This document shows positions 1 through 11,559 of a stretch of DNA of 64,000 nt, piece by piece; position 1 is the first letter of the stretch, and the number at the start of each line of letters is the position of its first letter. A program made the position numbers and the translations under genes. The notes beneath the pieces are model-generated. The model did no database searches. It saw only the letters and a program-made list of their open reading frames with translations, and was not told where the DNA came from. The stretch spans positions 134,905,501 through 134,969,500 of the forward strand of contig NC_092343.1 in NCBI RefSeq assembly GCF_046630445.1. Reading direction: 5' to 3'. Source of the stretch: Rutidosis leptorrhynchoides (Eukaryota; Streptophyta; Magnoliopsida; Asterales; Asteraceae).

Positions 1-152
1 GTATGAGAGTGATAAATGAAGAGTTGCATCCATCGGATATTTCACCCGAAGACCAAAACCAATTTATTGCTTCTACAAGATCATCGCGAATTATAGCCCA
101 AAATTTCTTGAAAAATCGCATATTAAAACCATCCGGTCCGGGCGTCTTAACT
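1..152 (-). pseudogene. L1-type LINE reverse-transcriptase fragment, cut by the window edge
   Basis: Read on the minus strand, this stretch encodes the start of a non-LTR retrotransposon reverse transcriptase. It shows a KTPGPDGFN motif, then RFFKKFWAIIRDDL, a FW-rich stretch and CNSSFITLI, which is the classic plant L1 spacing. The frame is open across all visible codons and leaves the window at base 1. On its 5' side (higher coordinates) it stops abruptly about 5 bases before the orphan LTR, so the upstream endonuclease half is absent. Alone it is a dead fragment, but the rest could continue to the left of the window. Confidence 0.8.
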
Positions 153-157
153 AAACA

Positions 158-722
158 TGTTATCACAAAATAATAATCAGATTGCTAATAAATAATTAAA
201 CTAAGAGGAAGTTGAAACGATCTAACCGATATTAGGTTAAATCGGGCTTGTGTTTGACACAATTCCCTTAAACAGATTCGACGTCTGTTCCCAGGGTACA
301 CCGGTCCGAAGCAGCGTACTGCCGGACTTGACCACTTGCCTGAAAGGTAATCGGAACGGGGAGACCTTGTTGCGGCTGAGAGGAAACTCTAATCGTATAA
401 GAATGCTTATATGATTTTGTGTGTGTTTTTCTACAAACCTATAGGCCTTTATTTATAGTGAAAACCAAAGCCTTAGGTTTGCTCCCACTTCCTATGTGGG
501 ACAAATGCCAAACCTTCTAGATCTCGCATCAAACAAGCTACTTTGAGTTTCGATATATCATTCACCTTTAATCTGTTTTGGACACACTTTAGTTCATTGT
601 AAAGCCCTCGTCAAGGACTACAAAACTCACTAAATGTTTATTAATACATATTAATTTATCATATATTAATTAGTGTCCAAAGTTGGCTAAAACACATTTG
701 TTTTTGACCAATTTTTCCAACA
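158..722 (-). mobile_element. Orphan or solo LTR of about 565 bp, possibly Ty1/copia
   Basis: On the minus strand this begins TGTTGGAAAAATTGG and ends ...GTGATAACA, so it has TG...CA termini. It contains a TATA box about 265 bp from its 5' end. No primer-binding site follows it and no polypurine tract precedes it. The flanks are AAACA on the left and GTTGG on the right, so I find no target duplication. It sits between a LINE fragment and the stop codon of the reductase pseudogene (7 bp away). The superfamily is a guess from the TGTTGG start. Confidence 0.5.
448..457 (-). promoter_or_regulatory. TATA box of the orphan LTR
   Basis: The minus strand reads CTATAAATAAAGG, a good plant TATA box, located centrally in the 565 bp LTR, where the U3/R boundary would be expected. 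Confidence 0.55.
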
Positions 723-728
723 GTTGGT

Positions 729-1136
<408 letters not shown>

Positions 1137-1246
1137 AAGCTAATCTGAGAGCAGTCGACTTTGCTCGTAGGGGAGAACCTACCCTTAGTTAGTGAGTCAC
1201 GTGACAGTACTAGTTTGGGTTTTTTTCCTTTACAAAATAAAATTGG

Positions 1247-1497
1247 TTGAGTGGTAAAAAGCCTCAGTTGTTTGTGGGCCTGTATCCTCGAAAAAATAGG
1301 TGCGGGTTCAAATTCTGGGGGGAGTTTTCTCCAAAGGTTGTGCCTCTAGTATCCTTCACTTTGTACGGGCTAAGCAGTTAACCTAAATCATTCCGGGTAC
1401 GCTTTGCGCGATGGATGCGAGGAGTTTCTTCCTAACGGGTGCGTGAGTGGCAAATGAGAGGATTCGATGTCGATATTGCCGTTCTAGCAAAAAAATA
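1247..1497 (+). mobile_element. tRNA-derived SINE (family 1)
   Basis: This has an A-box-like TGGTTGAGTGG near the 5' end, a B-box-like GGGTTCAAATTC about 70 bp later, and a short poly(A) tail after GTTCTAGC. The layout is that of a Pol III SINE. No convincing target duplication flanks it, so the 5' boundary is approximate. It lies in the DNA separating exon pieces of the reductase pseudogene. Confidence 0.6.
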
Positions 1498-1585
1498 TAC
1501 TTCAAAGTTTTAAGGAACCACTAAATTAACTATAGTATCTCATATGTTTTTAAGATTTATATTTTTTTGGAGATAAACAACGACT

Positions 1586-1600
1586 AAAGTAACCTTCAAA
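1586..1600. repeat. Left target-site duplication of SINE family 2
   Basis: AAAGTAACCTTCAAA is repeated exactly at 1924-1938. Length and position are typical of LINE-mediated SINE integration. Confidence 0.85.
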
Positions 1601-1923
1601 GAAGTTGTGAAGTGGTCCATCGGTTGGTGGTCTGCCTCCTTTAGGGGAGGTCAGGAGTTCGACCCCCGTTGGCTACATATTAAATACACAATTTGATCCC
1701 TGCCATGAAGTATCCATCCATGGCACCTTTCTCATATCGTTTGGGGGGTAAAGAGGAGGGTGGGTTTTACTTGACCGTGCCCTTGGATCGGTTTCAAGGT
1801 TTCCTCCCGGGCAGCGAGGGGGGCGGGGTTATTATCGCTGCATCGGCATAGTCGAAACGGGAGATGATCGCAACGGGTGGTTTAGTTCCCCTCGGGTGAT
1901 CCCAATCGCTGTTCAAAAAAATA
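1601..1923 (+). mobile_element. tRNA-derived SINE (family 2), full length with target duplications
   Basis: A 323 bp insertion bounded by perfect 15 bp duplications AAAGTAACCTTCAAA at 1586-1600 and 1924-1938. The 5' end is tRNA-like (GTGGTCCATCGGTTGG, then the B box GAGTTCGACCCCC) and the 3' end is A-rich. A second, independently inserted copy of the same family lies at 40856-41179 on the minus strand with a different duplication, which fixes both ends of the family. Confidence 0.85.
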
Positions 1924-2190
1924 AAAGTAACCTTCAAATATAATTAGCTTTGAAAAAAAAAAAAAATCACGGCCCAATTGAGTGTTCATCCAAAATTCAC
2001 CACCATTGCTCATATGAAAAAAGATAAAAGTTCTCCTGAACAAGTAAAAATGAGTCATTGTGTTACATTATACTGACCTCGAATATTATATGAAACCTTT
2101 TAGGAGTGAGTTTGAATAATAATGTATGATATGATGTATGATTTTTCCCATTTAATTCGTTAACGAAACCCAACTGCGCACTCCCGTTTA

Positions 2191-2331
<141 letters not shown>

Positions 2332-2494
2332 CTATGGTGATGAAATGCTAAACCAATTAGGAAAATATAAAAACACATAATCATCATATTTATGACATTA
2401 GGATTAGGATGAGAAGATTAAAGGTAATAGGTATATATAGGAAGCAAAAATCAACATAGATAAAACCAATTAGGAGAATATAAAACACACTAAC

Positions 2495-2570
2495 CTTTTC
2501 AGCTGTACTGGCACTACCAACAACATAGCAACCGGACAACTTTGCAAACTGCCCCAACAAGCTGACCAAC
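2495..2570 (-). pseudogene. Alkenal reductase exon piece (NADP-binding region)
   Basis: The minus strand encodes VGQLVG and then, after one extra G that shifts the frame, QFAKLSGCYVVGSASTAEK. This is the dinucleotide-binding part of the reductase. A splice-donor-like GTTAGTG follows at 2494. The 5' side is truncated by the (TTG)n tail of a SINE at 2571. Introns are still recognisable, so this is a decayed original gene and not a processed copy. Confidence 0.8.
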
Positions 2571-2769
2571 TACAAACAAACAAACAACAACAAAACCCAA
2601 TCCCACCAATGTGGGGTATGGGGGAGGTTGATCGTAGACAATCCTTCCTCTATCCTAGAATAAAGAGAAATCATTTCTCCACCCCGAGTGAATCATTCCA
2701 AAGAGTAGAGAAAGTCTTTTCTCTCTATCTATTCGTCGGATAAAGAGATTGCTTCCAGGGACCCCGAGT
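2571..2769 (-). mobile_element. SINE 3' part with (TTG)n tail
   Basis: On the minus strand, a CCCCCATACCCCACATTGG block is followed by GGGATTGGG and a T/G-rich simple tail (TTGTTGTT...), as in Au-like plant SINEs. The 5' half is missing: at about 2770 the sequence switches to LTR B0. The family assignment is from memory of the tail and is tentative. Confidence 0.45.
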
Positions 2770-3281
2770 GATACTTAACTTGTTCACCGGATGCTTTTAT
2801 AACAGTTAGTGTTATTTAACGTTTCGAATAAATCGCGAACTGCGCGCACGTTTGACTTTTGTCGTAACCGGAATATTTGGACAGCGAAATATTAATTATT
2901 ATTTTATAATAATAATTATAATTACTTGGGCCTTTGGATGCTTAATTTTATTTATTTAATTGCTAGAGCCCAATAGTTAGTCTTGTTGGACTTTCTACCT
3001 TGTTGGGCTCAAGCCCACCCTACTCTAGCTAGTGACCCAATTAATTAGCCCAAATATTATTACTAGCGACCCATAATAATAAATAAATAATTAATTAATT
3101 AATTAATGAGTCATTCTAGCATAATGGATAATGATTATCAACTTTGTCACATGGGATTCTAGCATTAGTACATGCTTTAGACATCCACTAACCAAAAAGC
3201 AAAATGGTGTCTCCCCTCCCCCTCCCTCAAAACCCACGGCCTAAGGGCCTTCCATGTCACCAATCCTTGTCAAATTTTGCT

Positions 3282-3289
3282 TATAAATA
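3282..3289 (+). promoter_or_regulatory. TATA box of LTR B0
   Basis: TATAAATA is conserved at the same place in both other family B LTRs (minus strand, 7521-7528 and 28770-28777). A GTAAGT splice-donor-like site follows about 80 bp downstream at 3366. Confidence 0.65.
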
Positions 3290-3499
3290 CTAGCCATTTA
3301 CCTCTGACTTGTTCATTTGATTTTCACACACTTGTTCTTTCTTTCTTTCCTTTCTAGTAATACTTGTAAGTTTTCTTTTCTTCTTCCTTTTTCTTTTCAA
3401 TTCCGTGAACATCATCATCATTTTATGGAGATCAAAGTTCCTTTTAGCTTTGATCTTGATTATCTCTTGTTGATTCAAGCATGAATCCTTCAAGAACAT

Positions 3500-3840
3500 T
3501 GAATATTCAAGCTTTCTAGCTTTGAATCTTCACCAACTTTGTAGATTCATCTTTCTTTTACTTTAATCTTGTTATTTTGTGATAAAGATTCAAACTTTTG
3601 TTTGTAATCTTCATGCATCTTCAAGATCCAAGCTTTATGCTTCAAGATCTTCAAGAACAACTAAGATGCAAGCTTTCTAGCTTGAATCTTCATATCTTTT
3701 TGTTAGATCTAAGTTCTTTTTGCTTTGATCATGTTGTTTTGTGAAAAAGATCCAAACTTTTGTTTGTAATCTTCATGTATCTTCAAGATTCAAGCTTTAT
3801 GCTTCAAGATCTTCAAGAACACTTAAAGGTTCAAGTTTTC
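3500..3840 (+). repeat. Tandem subrepeats of about 161 bp inside LTR B
   Basis: Two degenerate units are visible; for example, the AATCTTCATG block starts at 3606 and again at 3767. Each unit carries AAGCTTTCTAGCTT, a small inverted repeat, and ATGCTTCAAGATCTTCAAG. The same subrepeats recur in the minus-strand copies at about 6970-7320 and 28200-28560, so they belong to the LTR. Confidence 0.7.
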
Positions 3841-5186
3841 TAGCTTTGCAACCTTGTAACTTGTGTGAAATGGATCCAAGCTCTCTAGCTTAGGGTTCCA
3901 TCACCTCTTTTGACTTGGATTGTGCTTATACTTGTTGAATTGATGTAAAATTTGTAGCTTTAGTTGTTATTGTGAATTGAAATTGTGTTAAGACTAAGGA
4001 TATGATGTAACCTTGGTTCATCATCCATCTAAGACTCATGAATGAGTTGTGTTCTTACTTGGTCTTAACATATTGTGTGATGATGGTGAATCTTGGTCAA
4101 AAGTGATGCTAAACCATCAACGAGTTGTACACTTGAAGCTACAAGCATCAAAGATGAGAACCGTGATGAGCATCAAGCACCAAGAACCCCACCGGAGCAC
4201 TTGTCCACTGATTTTTGTATCTGATCAGACCACCTGGGCTACTGGAAAGTTGATTTTCAGTTAGTTCGGTTCGAGTAGATGATTTTCCGTTTAGGCCTCG
4301 TCTTAATCCGAGTTACGGTTTAGGATTTATGGCCCTCCGAGAGTCACTACACCCTATTAACGTTGTGCTGAAATTTCTGACCTACTCGCACTTAAACCAT
4401 CGCCACGGTCAAACGAAGACGAGTTAGGTTCTGAAAATTGGTCAGCTGTTGGGGGACTCATATACGGAGCCATAGCCACTGACTATGAGTCTTTTCGATT
4501 TACGTAGAGGTCGTAGCAGCTGACCGAAGTCAGCCTATTGTTTCGATCGCTATTCTTGTCGAACTTAATTAGCTTTTATGATGATGAACGATGATGATGA
4601 TGACACTTAAACTTATTTTATGCACTATTAGAATTTATAAAGACAACCTACTGACCTAGTAACCCTTTATATGGGCTGACGACCTTTCGGACCGACTTAC
4701 TACTTGCGTACTTTCATTACCGACTTTACCGCTTTTATCACTGTGAGTTATAGCATCCCTTTTTACCACTTTTACTATTTTTGGGACTGAGAATACATGC
4801 GCTTTTTACATGTTACGCACGAGTACTTAAACTTTATATGTGTGTGGGTTATACAACGGCATAAACATTCCCCTTAGCACGGTAACGTTTAGTCATTGGT
4901 TTTTGAACCGGTGAACGTGAATCTTAGATATGGATCCACAGGGTTTGACATCCCCACTTGGACTAGTCGCGCTAGCATTTAACGGGTGTTTAATACTTCG
5001 TGAACATACGCACTCGCCAAGTGTACTTTCAGGGGGTTATAAACGTTAAGTCTAGTTACCGGGTGCCCACGGTTATACATATACTTTATCATACTGATTT
5101 GAATTACTGATTTGAAACGCTTGTTTGAAGCACTGAAATCTCGTGGCCTACATTACATTACTGAATACAAACAAACTATAGCTCAC

Positions 5187-5200
5187 CAACATTCGTGTTG
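5187..5200 (+). other. Conserved LTR hairpin (module 1), B0
   Basis: CAACA, loop TTCG, TGTTG. The downstream half of the module (AAGCATGTA) is where B1 inserted; the acceptor-like TTTCTCAGGTG is now at 29451. Confidence 0.7.
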
Positions 5201-5216
5201 ACTTTTTAAGCATGTA

Positions 5217-8191
5217 TGTGACGCCCCGTACAAAACCATCGTGTACGGATCACCAACAACAGGATCATTACAAGGTCAAACACTATATGCTATTTGAAAA
5301 TCGATTTGCATTCATAGAAGATAACGTTTTAAAAAAGATAAATAGGAAACATTAACATGAGTACATGATACTAAGGTCATTACAAAGCTATCATTTTGAA
5401 AATAACATAAGTTGCGAATGCAAAGTAAAGTTCCATGCTTGAGACATCTCTAAGTAATGCAGCGGAAGTCTAACACAGCAGGTCTGTAACAGCAAGTCTA
5501 ACACCAAGACTAGAACAGCAAGTTTAACAGCAAGACTAGAACAGCAAGTTTAACAGCGGAAGCAACATCGTCTAAGCACCTGAGAAATACATGCTTAAAA
5601 AGTCAACACGAATGTTGGTGAGCTATAGTTTGTTTGTATCAGTAATGTAACGTAGGCCACGAGATTTCAGTGCTGCAAACCGCGTATCAAAACAGTATGT
5701 TCAAATCAGTATGAATAAGTATATGTATAACCGTGGGCACCCGGTAACTAGACTTAACGTTTATAACCCCCTGAAAGTGCACTTGGCAAGTGCGTATGAC
5801 TTACGAAGTATTAAACACCCGTTAAATGCTAGCGCGACTAGCCCGAGTGGGGATGTCAAACCCTATGGATCCATATCTAAGATTCGCGTTCACCGGTTCA
5901 AAAACCAATGACTAAACGTTACCGTGCTAAAGGGAATGTTTATGCCGTTATATAACCCACACACATATAAAGTTTAAGTACTCGTGCCTAACATGTAAAA
6001 TGTAAAAAAGCGCATGTATTCTCAGTCCCAAAATAGTTAAAGTAAAAAGGGATGCTATAACTCACAGTGATAAAAGCGGTAAAGTCGGTAATGAAAGTAC
6101 GCAAGTAGTAAGTTGGTCCGAATGGTCGTCAACCTAAATCAAAGGTTACTAGGTCAGTAGGTTGTCTTAATAAGTTCTAATAGTGCATAAAATAAGTTTA
6201 AGTGTCATCATCATCATCATTCATCATCATAAAAGCTAAGTGAGTTTGACAAGAATAGAGATCGAAACAATAGGCTGACTTCGGTCAGCTGCTACGACCT
6301 CTACGTAAATCGAAAAGATGCATGGTCAGTGGCTATGGCTCCGTATATGAGTCCCCTAACAGCTGACCAATTTTCAGGACCTAACTCGTCTTCTTTTGAC
6401 CGTGGCGACGGTTTAAGTGCGAGTAGGTCAGAAATTTCAGCACAACATTAATAGGGTGTAGTGACTCTCGGAGGGCCATAAATCCTAAACCGTAACTCGG
6501 ATTAAGACGAGGCCTAAACGGAAAATCATCTACTCGAACCAAAATAACTGAAAATCAACTTTACAGTAGCCCAGGTAGTCTGATCAGATACGAAAATCAG
6601 TGGACAAGTGCTACGGTGGGGTTCTTGGTGCTCGATGCTCATCACGGTTCTCATCCTTGATGCTTGTAGCTTCAAGTGTACAACTCGTTGATGGTTTAGC
6701 ATCACTTTTGACCAAGATTCACCATCAATACATAATATGTTAAGACCAAGCAAGAATACAACTCATTCATGAGTCTTAGATGGATGATGAACCAAGGTTA
6801 CATCATATCCTTAGTCTTAACACTAATACAAGTCACAATAACAACTAAAGTTACAAACTTTACATCAATTTAACAAGTATGAACACAATCTAAGTGAAAA
6901 GAGGTGATGGAACCCTAAGCTAGAGAGCTTGGATCCATTTCATACAAGTTACAAGGTTACAAAGCTAGAAAGCTTGAACCTTTAAGTGTTCTTGAAGATC
7001 TTGAAGCATAAGGCTTGGATCTTTAAGATATATGAAGATAACAAACATAAGTTTGAATCTTTTTCACAAAACAACATGATCAAAGCAAAAAGAACTTAGA
7101 TCTAACAAAAAGATATGAAGATTCAAGCTAGAAAGCTTGCATCTTGATTGTTCTTGAAGATCTTGAAGCATAAAGATTGGATCTTGAAGATGCATGAAGA
7201 TTACAAACAAAAGTTTGAATCTTTATCATAAAATAGAAAGCTTAAAGTATAAAAGAAGTAGATCTACAAAAGTTATGAAGATTCAAGCTAAAAGCTTGAA
7301 TCTTCCATGTTCTTGAAAGATTCATGCTTGAATCAACAAGATATAAGTAAGATCAAAGCTAAAAGAAACTTTGATCTCCATAAAATGATGATGATGATCA
7401 TGAATTTTAAAAGAAAAAGAAGACTTACAAGTAATGCTAGAAAGGAAAGAAAGAGAGAAAGAACAAGTGTGTGAAAAAAACCAAAATGATCAAGTGTGGA
7501 AATGAGAGGCTAAAGGCTAGTATTTATAAGCAAAGAGTGATCACATGGATTGATGACATGGCAAGATCTAGGGTGGTGGTGGTGGATGGTTTATGGAGGG
7601 GGAGGGGAAGGACAAAAAGTTTACTTTTTGGCTAATGGTGTCTAAAGTGTGTACTTTTGCTAGAATCTTATGTAACAAAGTTAATTATCCTTATCCATAA
7701 TGCTAGCATGACTCACTAATTATTTATTTATTTATTTATTATTATGAGCCACTAGTAAATATATTTGGGCTAATTAATTGGGTCACTAGCTAGAGTAGGG
7801 TGGGCTTGAGCCCAACAAGGTAAAAAGTCCAAAAAGGCTAACTATTGGGCTTTAGCAATTAAATAAATAAAATTAAGTATCCAAAGGCCCAAGTAATTAT
7901 TATTATAAAATAATAATTAATATTTCGCTGTCCAAAAGTTCCGGTTCCGACAAAAGTCAAACGTACGCGCAGTCCGCGTTTTAATCGTAACGGCAAGTAA
8001 CGCTAACGGTTATAAAACATCCAATGGACAAGTTAAGCATTCTAATCATACCAAGGCACGTTTTAAAGTATATATGAATATAAAACATGTGTGCCAAGGT
8101 TCCAGAGTAATAAAGTAACGCAGTACGCACAAATACGCAGTTTCGCAAAAATACAAGGCACAAAAGCAAGTCGAAAAGCCGGGTCGTTACA
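5217..8191 (-). repeat. B1 3' LTR (2,975 bp)
   Basis: The plus strand starts TGTGACGCCCCGTAC and ends GGGTCGTTACA. It is nearly co-linear with 26505-29445. Its minus-strand TATA box is at 7521-7528 and its donor-like GTAAGT at 7428. The hairpin module is at 5604-5617 and the acceptor-like site at 5580. Confidence 0.9.
5604..5617 (-). other. Conserved LTR hairpin (module 1), B1 3' LTR
   Basis: Minus strand CAACA, loop TTCG, TGTTG, then TTTTTAAGCATG and the acceptor-like ATTTCTCAGGTG. Confidence 0.7.
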
Positions 8192-8228
8192 TTACCCACC
8201 TGTTAATGGAAATTTCGTCCCGAAATTT
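8192..8228 (-). other. Polypurine-tract region of B1 with adjacent palindrome
   Basis: The minus strand reads AACAGGTGGGTAA immediately before the 3' LTR, which suits a polypurine tract. At 8210-8228 lies AAATTTCGTCCCGAAATTT, an 8 bp inverted repeat with a 3 base spacer, found in identical form beside the T1 tract (16616-16634). Confidence 0.65.
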
Positions 8229-11190
8229 GAGGAGTGACCAAAAATGGTACAGTATTTAAATAAGAAGTAGCGTATCAAAGTTCTGTGAGACTCGTGGGCT
8301 CAGAAGTGAGTTATTTGCCTCGAAGGGTACTTGGGCGTATAAAAGTAAGGATAGGTATATGCCATTAATTAAGTCTCTTGTCCTAAGAGATCAATAAATT
8401 GATTTCGTCTCTGGTTAACATGAGTATGTCATTCGAATATATGTATCCACAGAGGGAAAGATGATGTTTTTAGCCTTACAGGCATCTTCAGTAAGCTGGA
8501 TGCGTAAAATGCATCATGAATGTTACTAAACTCATCTAAAACATTGAGCGCTTATGTCGCAATACAAGGCTGACAGGTAGAATGGAAAACATGGTGATCA
8601 CAACCATGTGATTTGATGTCTGGATAGTGTTAGCTACGGATTTTACTGACCCCTTGATTTCGGAAGGAGACCATAGGCATAATGAACCCGATATTTAAGA
8701 ACGTTTCATTTGACTAAATGAATTGAAATGTTAGCTGGAAGTTACTAATCGGACTTATATACAATGCAAGCCATAATTATTTATAGTGTCTCCAGGGCGG
8801 TCTGAATGAACAATGAAGGATATCACCCAGTTTACCATACTGCAGGTGAACTTATCCTTAGATGAAATGAAAACACAGTTCCATAACGTAACTTTATCCT
8901 TTCAGTTACATGTTGAAGTTAGGGTTAACATTAACTAGAACAACATATAGTTGCAACCAACGAAGGAAGGAATGTGTAGAGTAACCATATCCGTGTTACA
9001 GACATTTTAAGCAGTCCCTTCCAAGAGGATAACAAGATTCATAGATTCTTAAAGTATTTTATACTATATTTTCGAAAGAAATCGCACGAAGGGTGTAATC
9101 TTGGAACGAGAGTGAACTCTTCGAGCGGGTTGTCCTGAATTTATCCTTATACTTAAGGGGATGCGCAGATGAGAAGATACGGGAACTCTTGGTCATAAAG
9201 AATGGTTTTCTCTTAGTGAAAAGAATCTCAAAAAAATGATTCTTGTACCTCAACATACTGATTGATAGAGATGATGTTTACGAGGGTGTTACGATTAGTC
9301 GTGAAACATTGAGAGTAGAAACTCGCCTAATGCCTTTCCTACGATAGGGTGACCACTGGGTGGGTCCCAGAGAACTGATTTATCGGCCCGCGTTTTTGCC
9401 AAGTCTAACCTTAAGAGGAACATTTTACGAGCACAAAGACTTACTAATAAATTTATAAATCTTCCATCCAAAGTGGCTCAAGAGTTTTTAATAAAGATCT
9501 TAATAGTAAGCTTTTATCCCTAACGGGGGGCGAAAAGAAGTGTGATCCATACATGGTGTAGTTTAATACGAAAACCTTTAATAAAATCAACCGAGGAAGT
9601 TTTGAAAAGCCTTTAAAAGTTTGATGCGACAACATAAATGGAATGAAGTTCTTGGTAAATTTAGAAGTATGTACAACGTGTATCATTTGCTCAAAACCAT
9701 TTGACTTCAACTTAATAAAGGAGCGATTTTTAAATAATTTGGAGGTATAACTTGGAATGTATTAACCAAAATAAGTAAGGGTAAATTTATACATATATGC
9801 TTTTATAAATCGCATAAGTGACAGAAAAGTTTTTAGTACTTTCATTTGTCCATAAATCTCGTGAGGACCGCACAAATAAACAACGTGTAAAAATCAACGT
9901 GTGAAAATTTTTGATAAACATAGTTTTTCGCATTTCAAAGGTTACGAGTTGAAAAAGATTGAGTGGAAAATCTTTGAATCATCGGTTGACATGTTACTAG
10001 GTAACGAAAACTAATGAATTAAATGTAGTTTTGATAACATAAGTCTTTGGGTAAAAATGTTCACGTGTGAAGCCGTTAAAAAGTGAGGTACGAAGGGTAA
10101 AGCGTGAGGATGAGAAGTTAATCGTTTCTTGACTTTGCAGAAAGCCAAATAGGTTATGACTAATATTAAAGTCGGAATACTGACGGTGTTAATATCTCTA
10201 GATGGGAATCTCTTGAAATAAGTCAGGACTTCGAGTTATGTAAGAAAGAGCATCGTTCCAACAGGCGTGGCAAATAAGATCCTTGGGGTAACGCAATAGC
10301 TTTGAATGGTTTAAGTGTTAGTGGATGCCCTAAGGCTCTGCATGGCGTGATAGTAAGTGCCTTTATCACTTACACACACATAAATCACTCAATTTCGACG
10401 GTTGTAAAGTCTTCATGATGACTTGGATACGAATAAGCAACGAAAAATTTTGTATAATAAGCAACGAAAGTTTTTATAGAAATCGTTTTAGGTGACAATG
10501 TAAGAAAAGAAACGAAGTTCTTTGTAATCTAGGGTTATGTACAACTTGTACCATTCAAGGCAAAATATCTTTTGAACAAAAGATTTGATTTGTAAAAGTA
10601 AAATTTCATATGTATCTGTCAAAATAAGTAATTATTTACTTTATTGTATATAACGTATATGATTTCAAAAATTCGCACGAACGGCAAATAAAATAAATTT
10701 ACTTTCATAAAACTTTGAGAGGATCACACAGTAAAATAGTGTAAGTAAAAATTTTTAGCAAGCTAAATTTTCATATTTCGGAGGTTACAAGTTGGAAAAA
10801 GATCGAGTAAAAGATTTTTTTGAAAATTTCGGGTGACATTTGAGCAAAAATGTTACGAGGTAATGAAAACTGTTGGATCTAAATGTGGTTGATGACTATT
10901 AGTAGTGCATAAGTCCTTCGACCAAAAATGTTTAAGTGTAAAGTTGTTGCTTATAAGTGAGATACGAAAGGGAGAGTATGAGGATGGGAATTAACTACCC
11001 ATTGATTTTGGAAATCACGAACTGATATGACTAATATCGAGGTAAGAAGGATGTTGGTGTGATTACCATCGAATAAGAATTCTTTCGGGATAAGTTAGGA
11101 TTCAGAGTCGCGTAAGAATGAGCATCGAATAAGATTCTTGGGTAGTCCTTAAGATAGAATTTGAATTACCGAAGTGACGGAATACAATTT
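8229..11190 (-). other. B1 interior without recognisable coding sequence
   Basis: About 3 kb between the polypurine tract and the integrase scrap. I recognise no protein in any frame. It holds a diverged direct duplication: about 9640-10258 is repeated at about 10508-11130, with an offset near 870 bp. Matching landmarks are GTACAAC at 9671 and 10539 and TGACTAATAT at 10157 and 11028. Confidence 0.6.
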
Positions 11191-11193
11191 CCT

Positions 11194-11527
11194 TTATGTA
11201 TCGTTGTCCATAGTATCGGTTTCTTTCGTAGTTAGAAAGTGAGCAGATTTGGTGAGACGATCACCAATAACCCAGGTAGTGTCATAACTGCCTATTGTTT
11301 TCGGCAGCTTCGGGATGAAATCCATTGTCATCCCTTCCCATTTCCATTGTGGGATCTCGGGTTGTTGAAGTAACACAGATGGCTTTTGGCTCACTATCCT
11401 CTCGAGGTACGCGAATAATCTTGTCACTATCAATATCTTTCGCTTTCATCCTTGAAAGCCAGTCCGTTTCAACTATTTCATCAAAGCTTCCCAACTCGAT
11501 GAGCATTAGGTTAATCCTAAAGTCCAT
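11194..11527 (-). pseudogene. B1 protease-integrase scrap with polymerase deleted
   Basis: The minus strand first gives a retropepsin tail (LMLIELGSFDEIVETDWLSR, then KIIRVP), at about 11527-11395. It then passes directly, in another frame, to the start of a gypsy integrase core: [29 protein letters not shown] and [10 protein letters not shown], ending at about 11194. The usual reverse transcriptase, RNase H and integrase zinc finger between them are missing, a deletion of roughly 1.8 kb judged against T1. The first catalytic Asp is present (TMDF); the rest of the DDE core is absent. Confidence 0.8.
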
Positions 11528-11559
11528 TCCAACTTTTATATCAAGCTTCCTGACTTGAT

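Larger units (their letters stand above)
2771..5216 (+). mobile_element. LTR B0, left part (family B, plus orientation)
   Basis: This is the reverse-complement counterpart of the two minus-strand family B LTRs (5217-8191 and 26505-29445). It lacks about the first 150 bp of the LTR, being cut at about 2770. It is interrupted at 5216 by insertion of B1 and resumes at 29451. It contains a TATA box, about 161 bp tandem subrepeats and the conserved hairpin module. No primer-binding site follows its end at 29799, so it is a 3' or solo LTR. Confidence 0.85.
2771..8040. repeat. 2.4 kb-arm inverted repeat formed by opposed B LTRs
   Basis: The arm 2771-5200 is the reverse complement of about 5596-8040, with diverged bases and a spacer of roughly 390 bp. 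It is explained by B1 inserting in opposite orientation into LTR B0. Confidence 0.85.

Noticed and set aside
3290..3499. Lys-rich minus-strand ORF of 69 codons in LTR B0
   Set aside because: A chance frame in a CTT-rich LTR segment; not open in the other copies.
2771..8040. Foldback (MITE or Foldback-type) transposon
   Set aside because: The inverted arms are complete or truncated LTRs with their own target duplication, so opposed insertions explain the structure.
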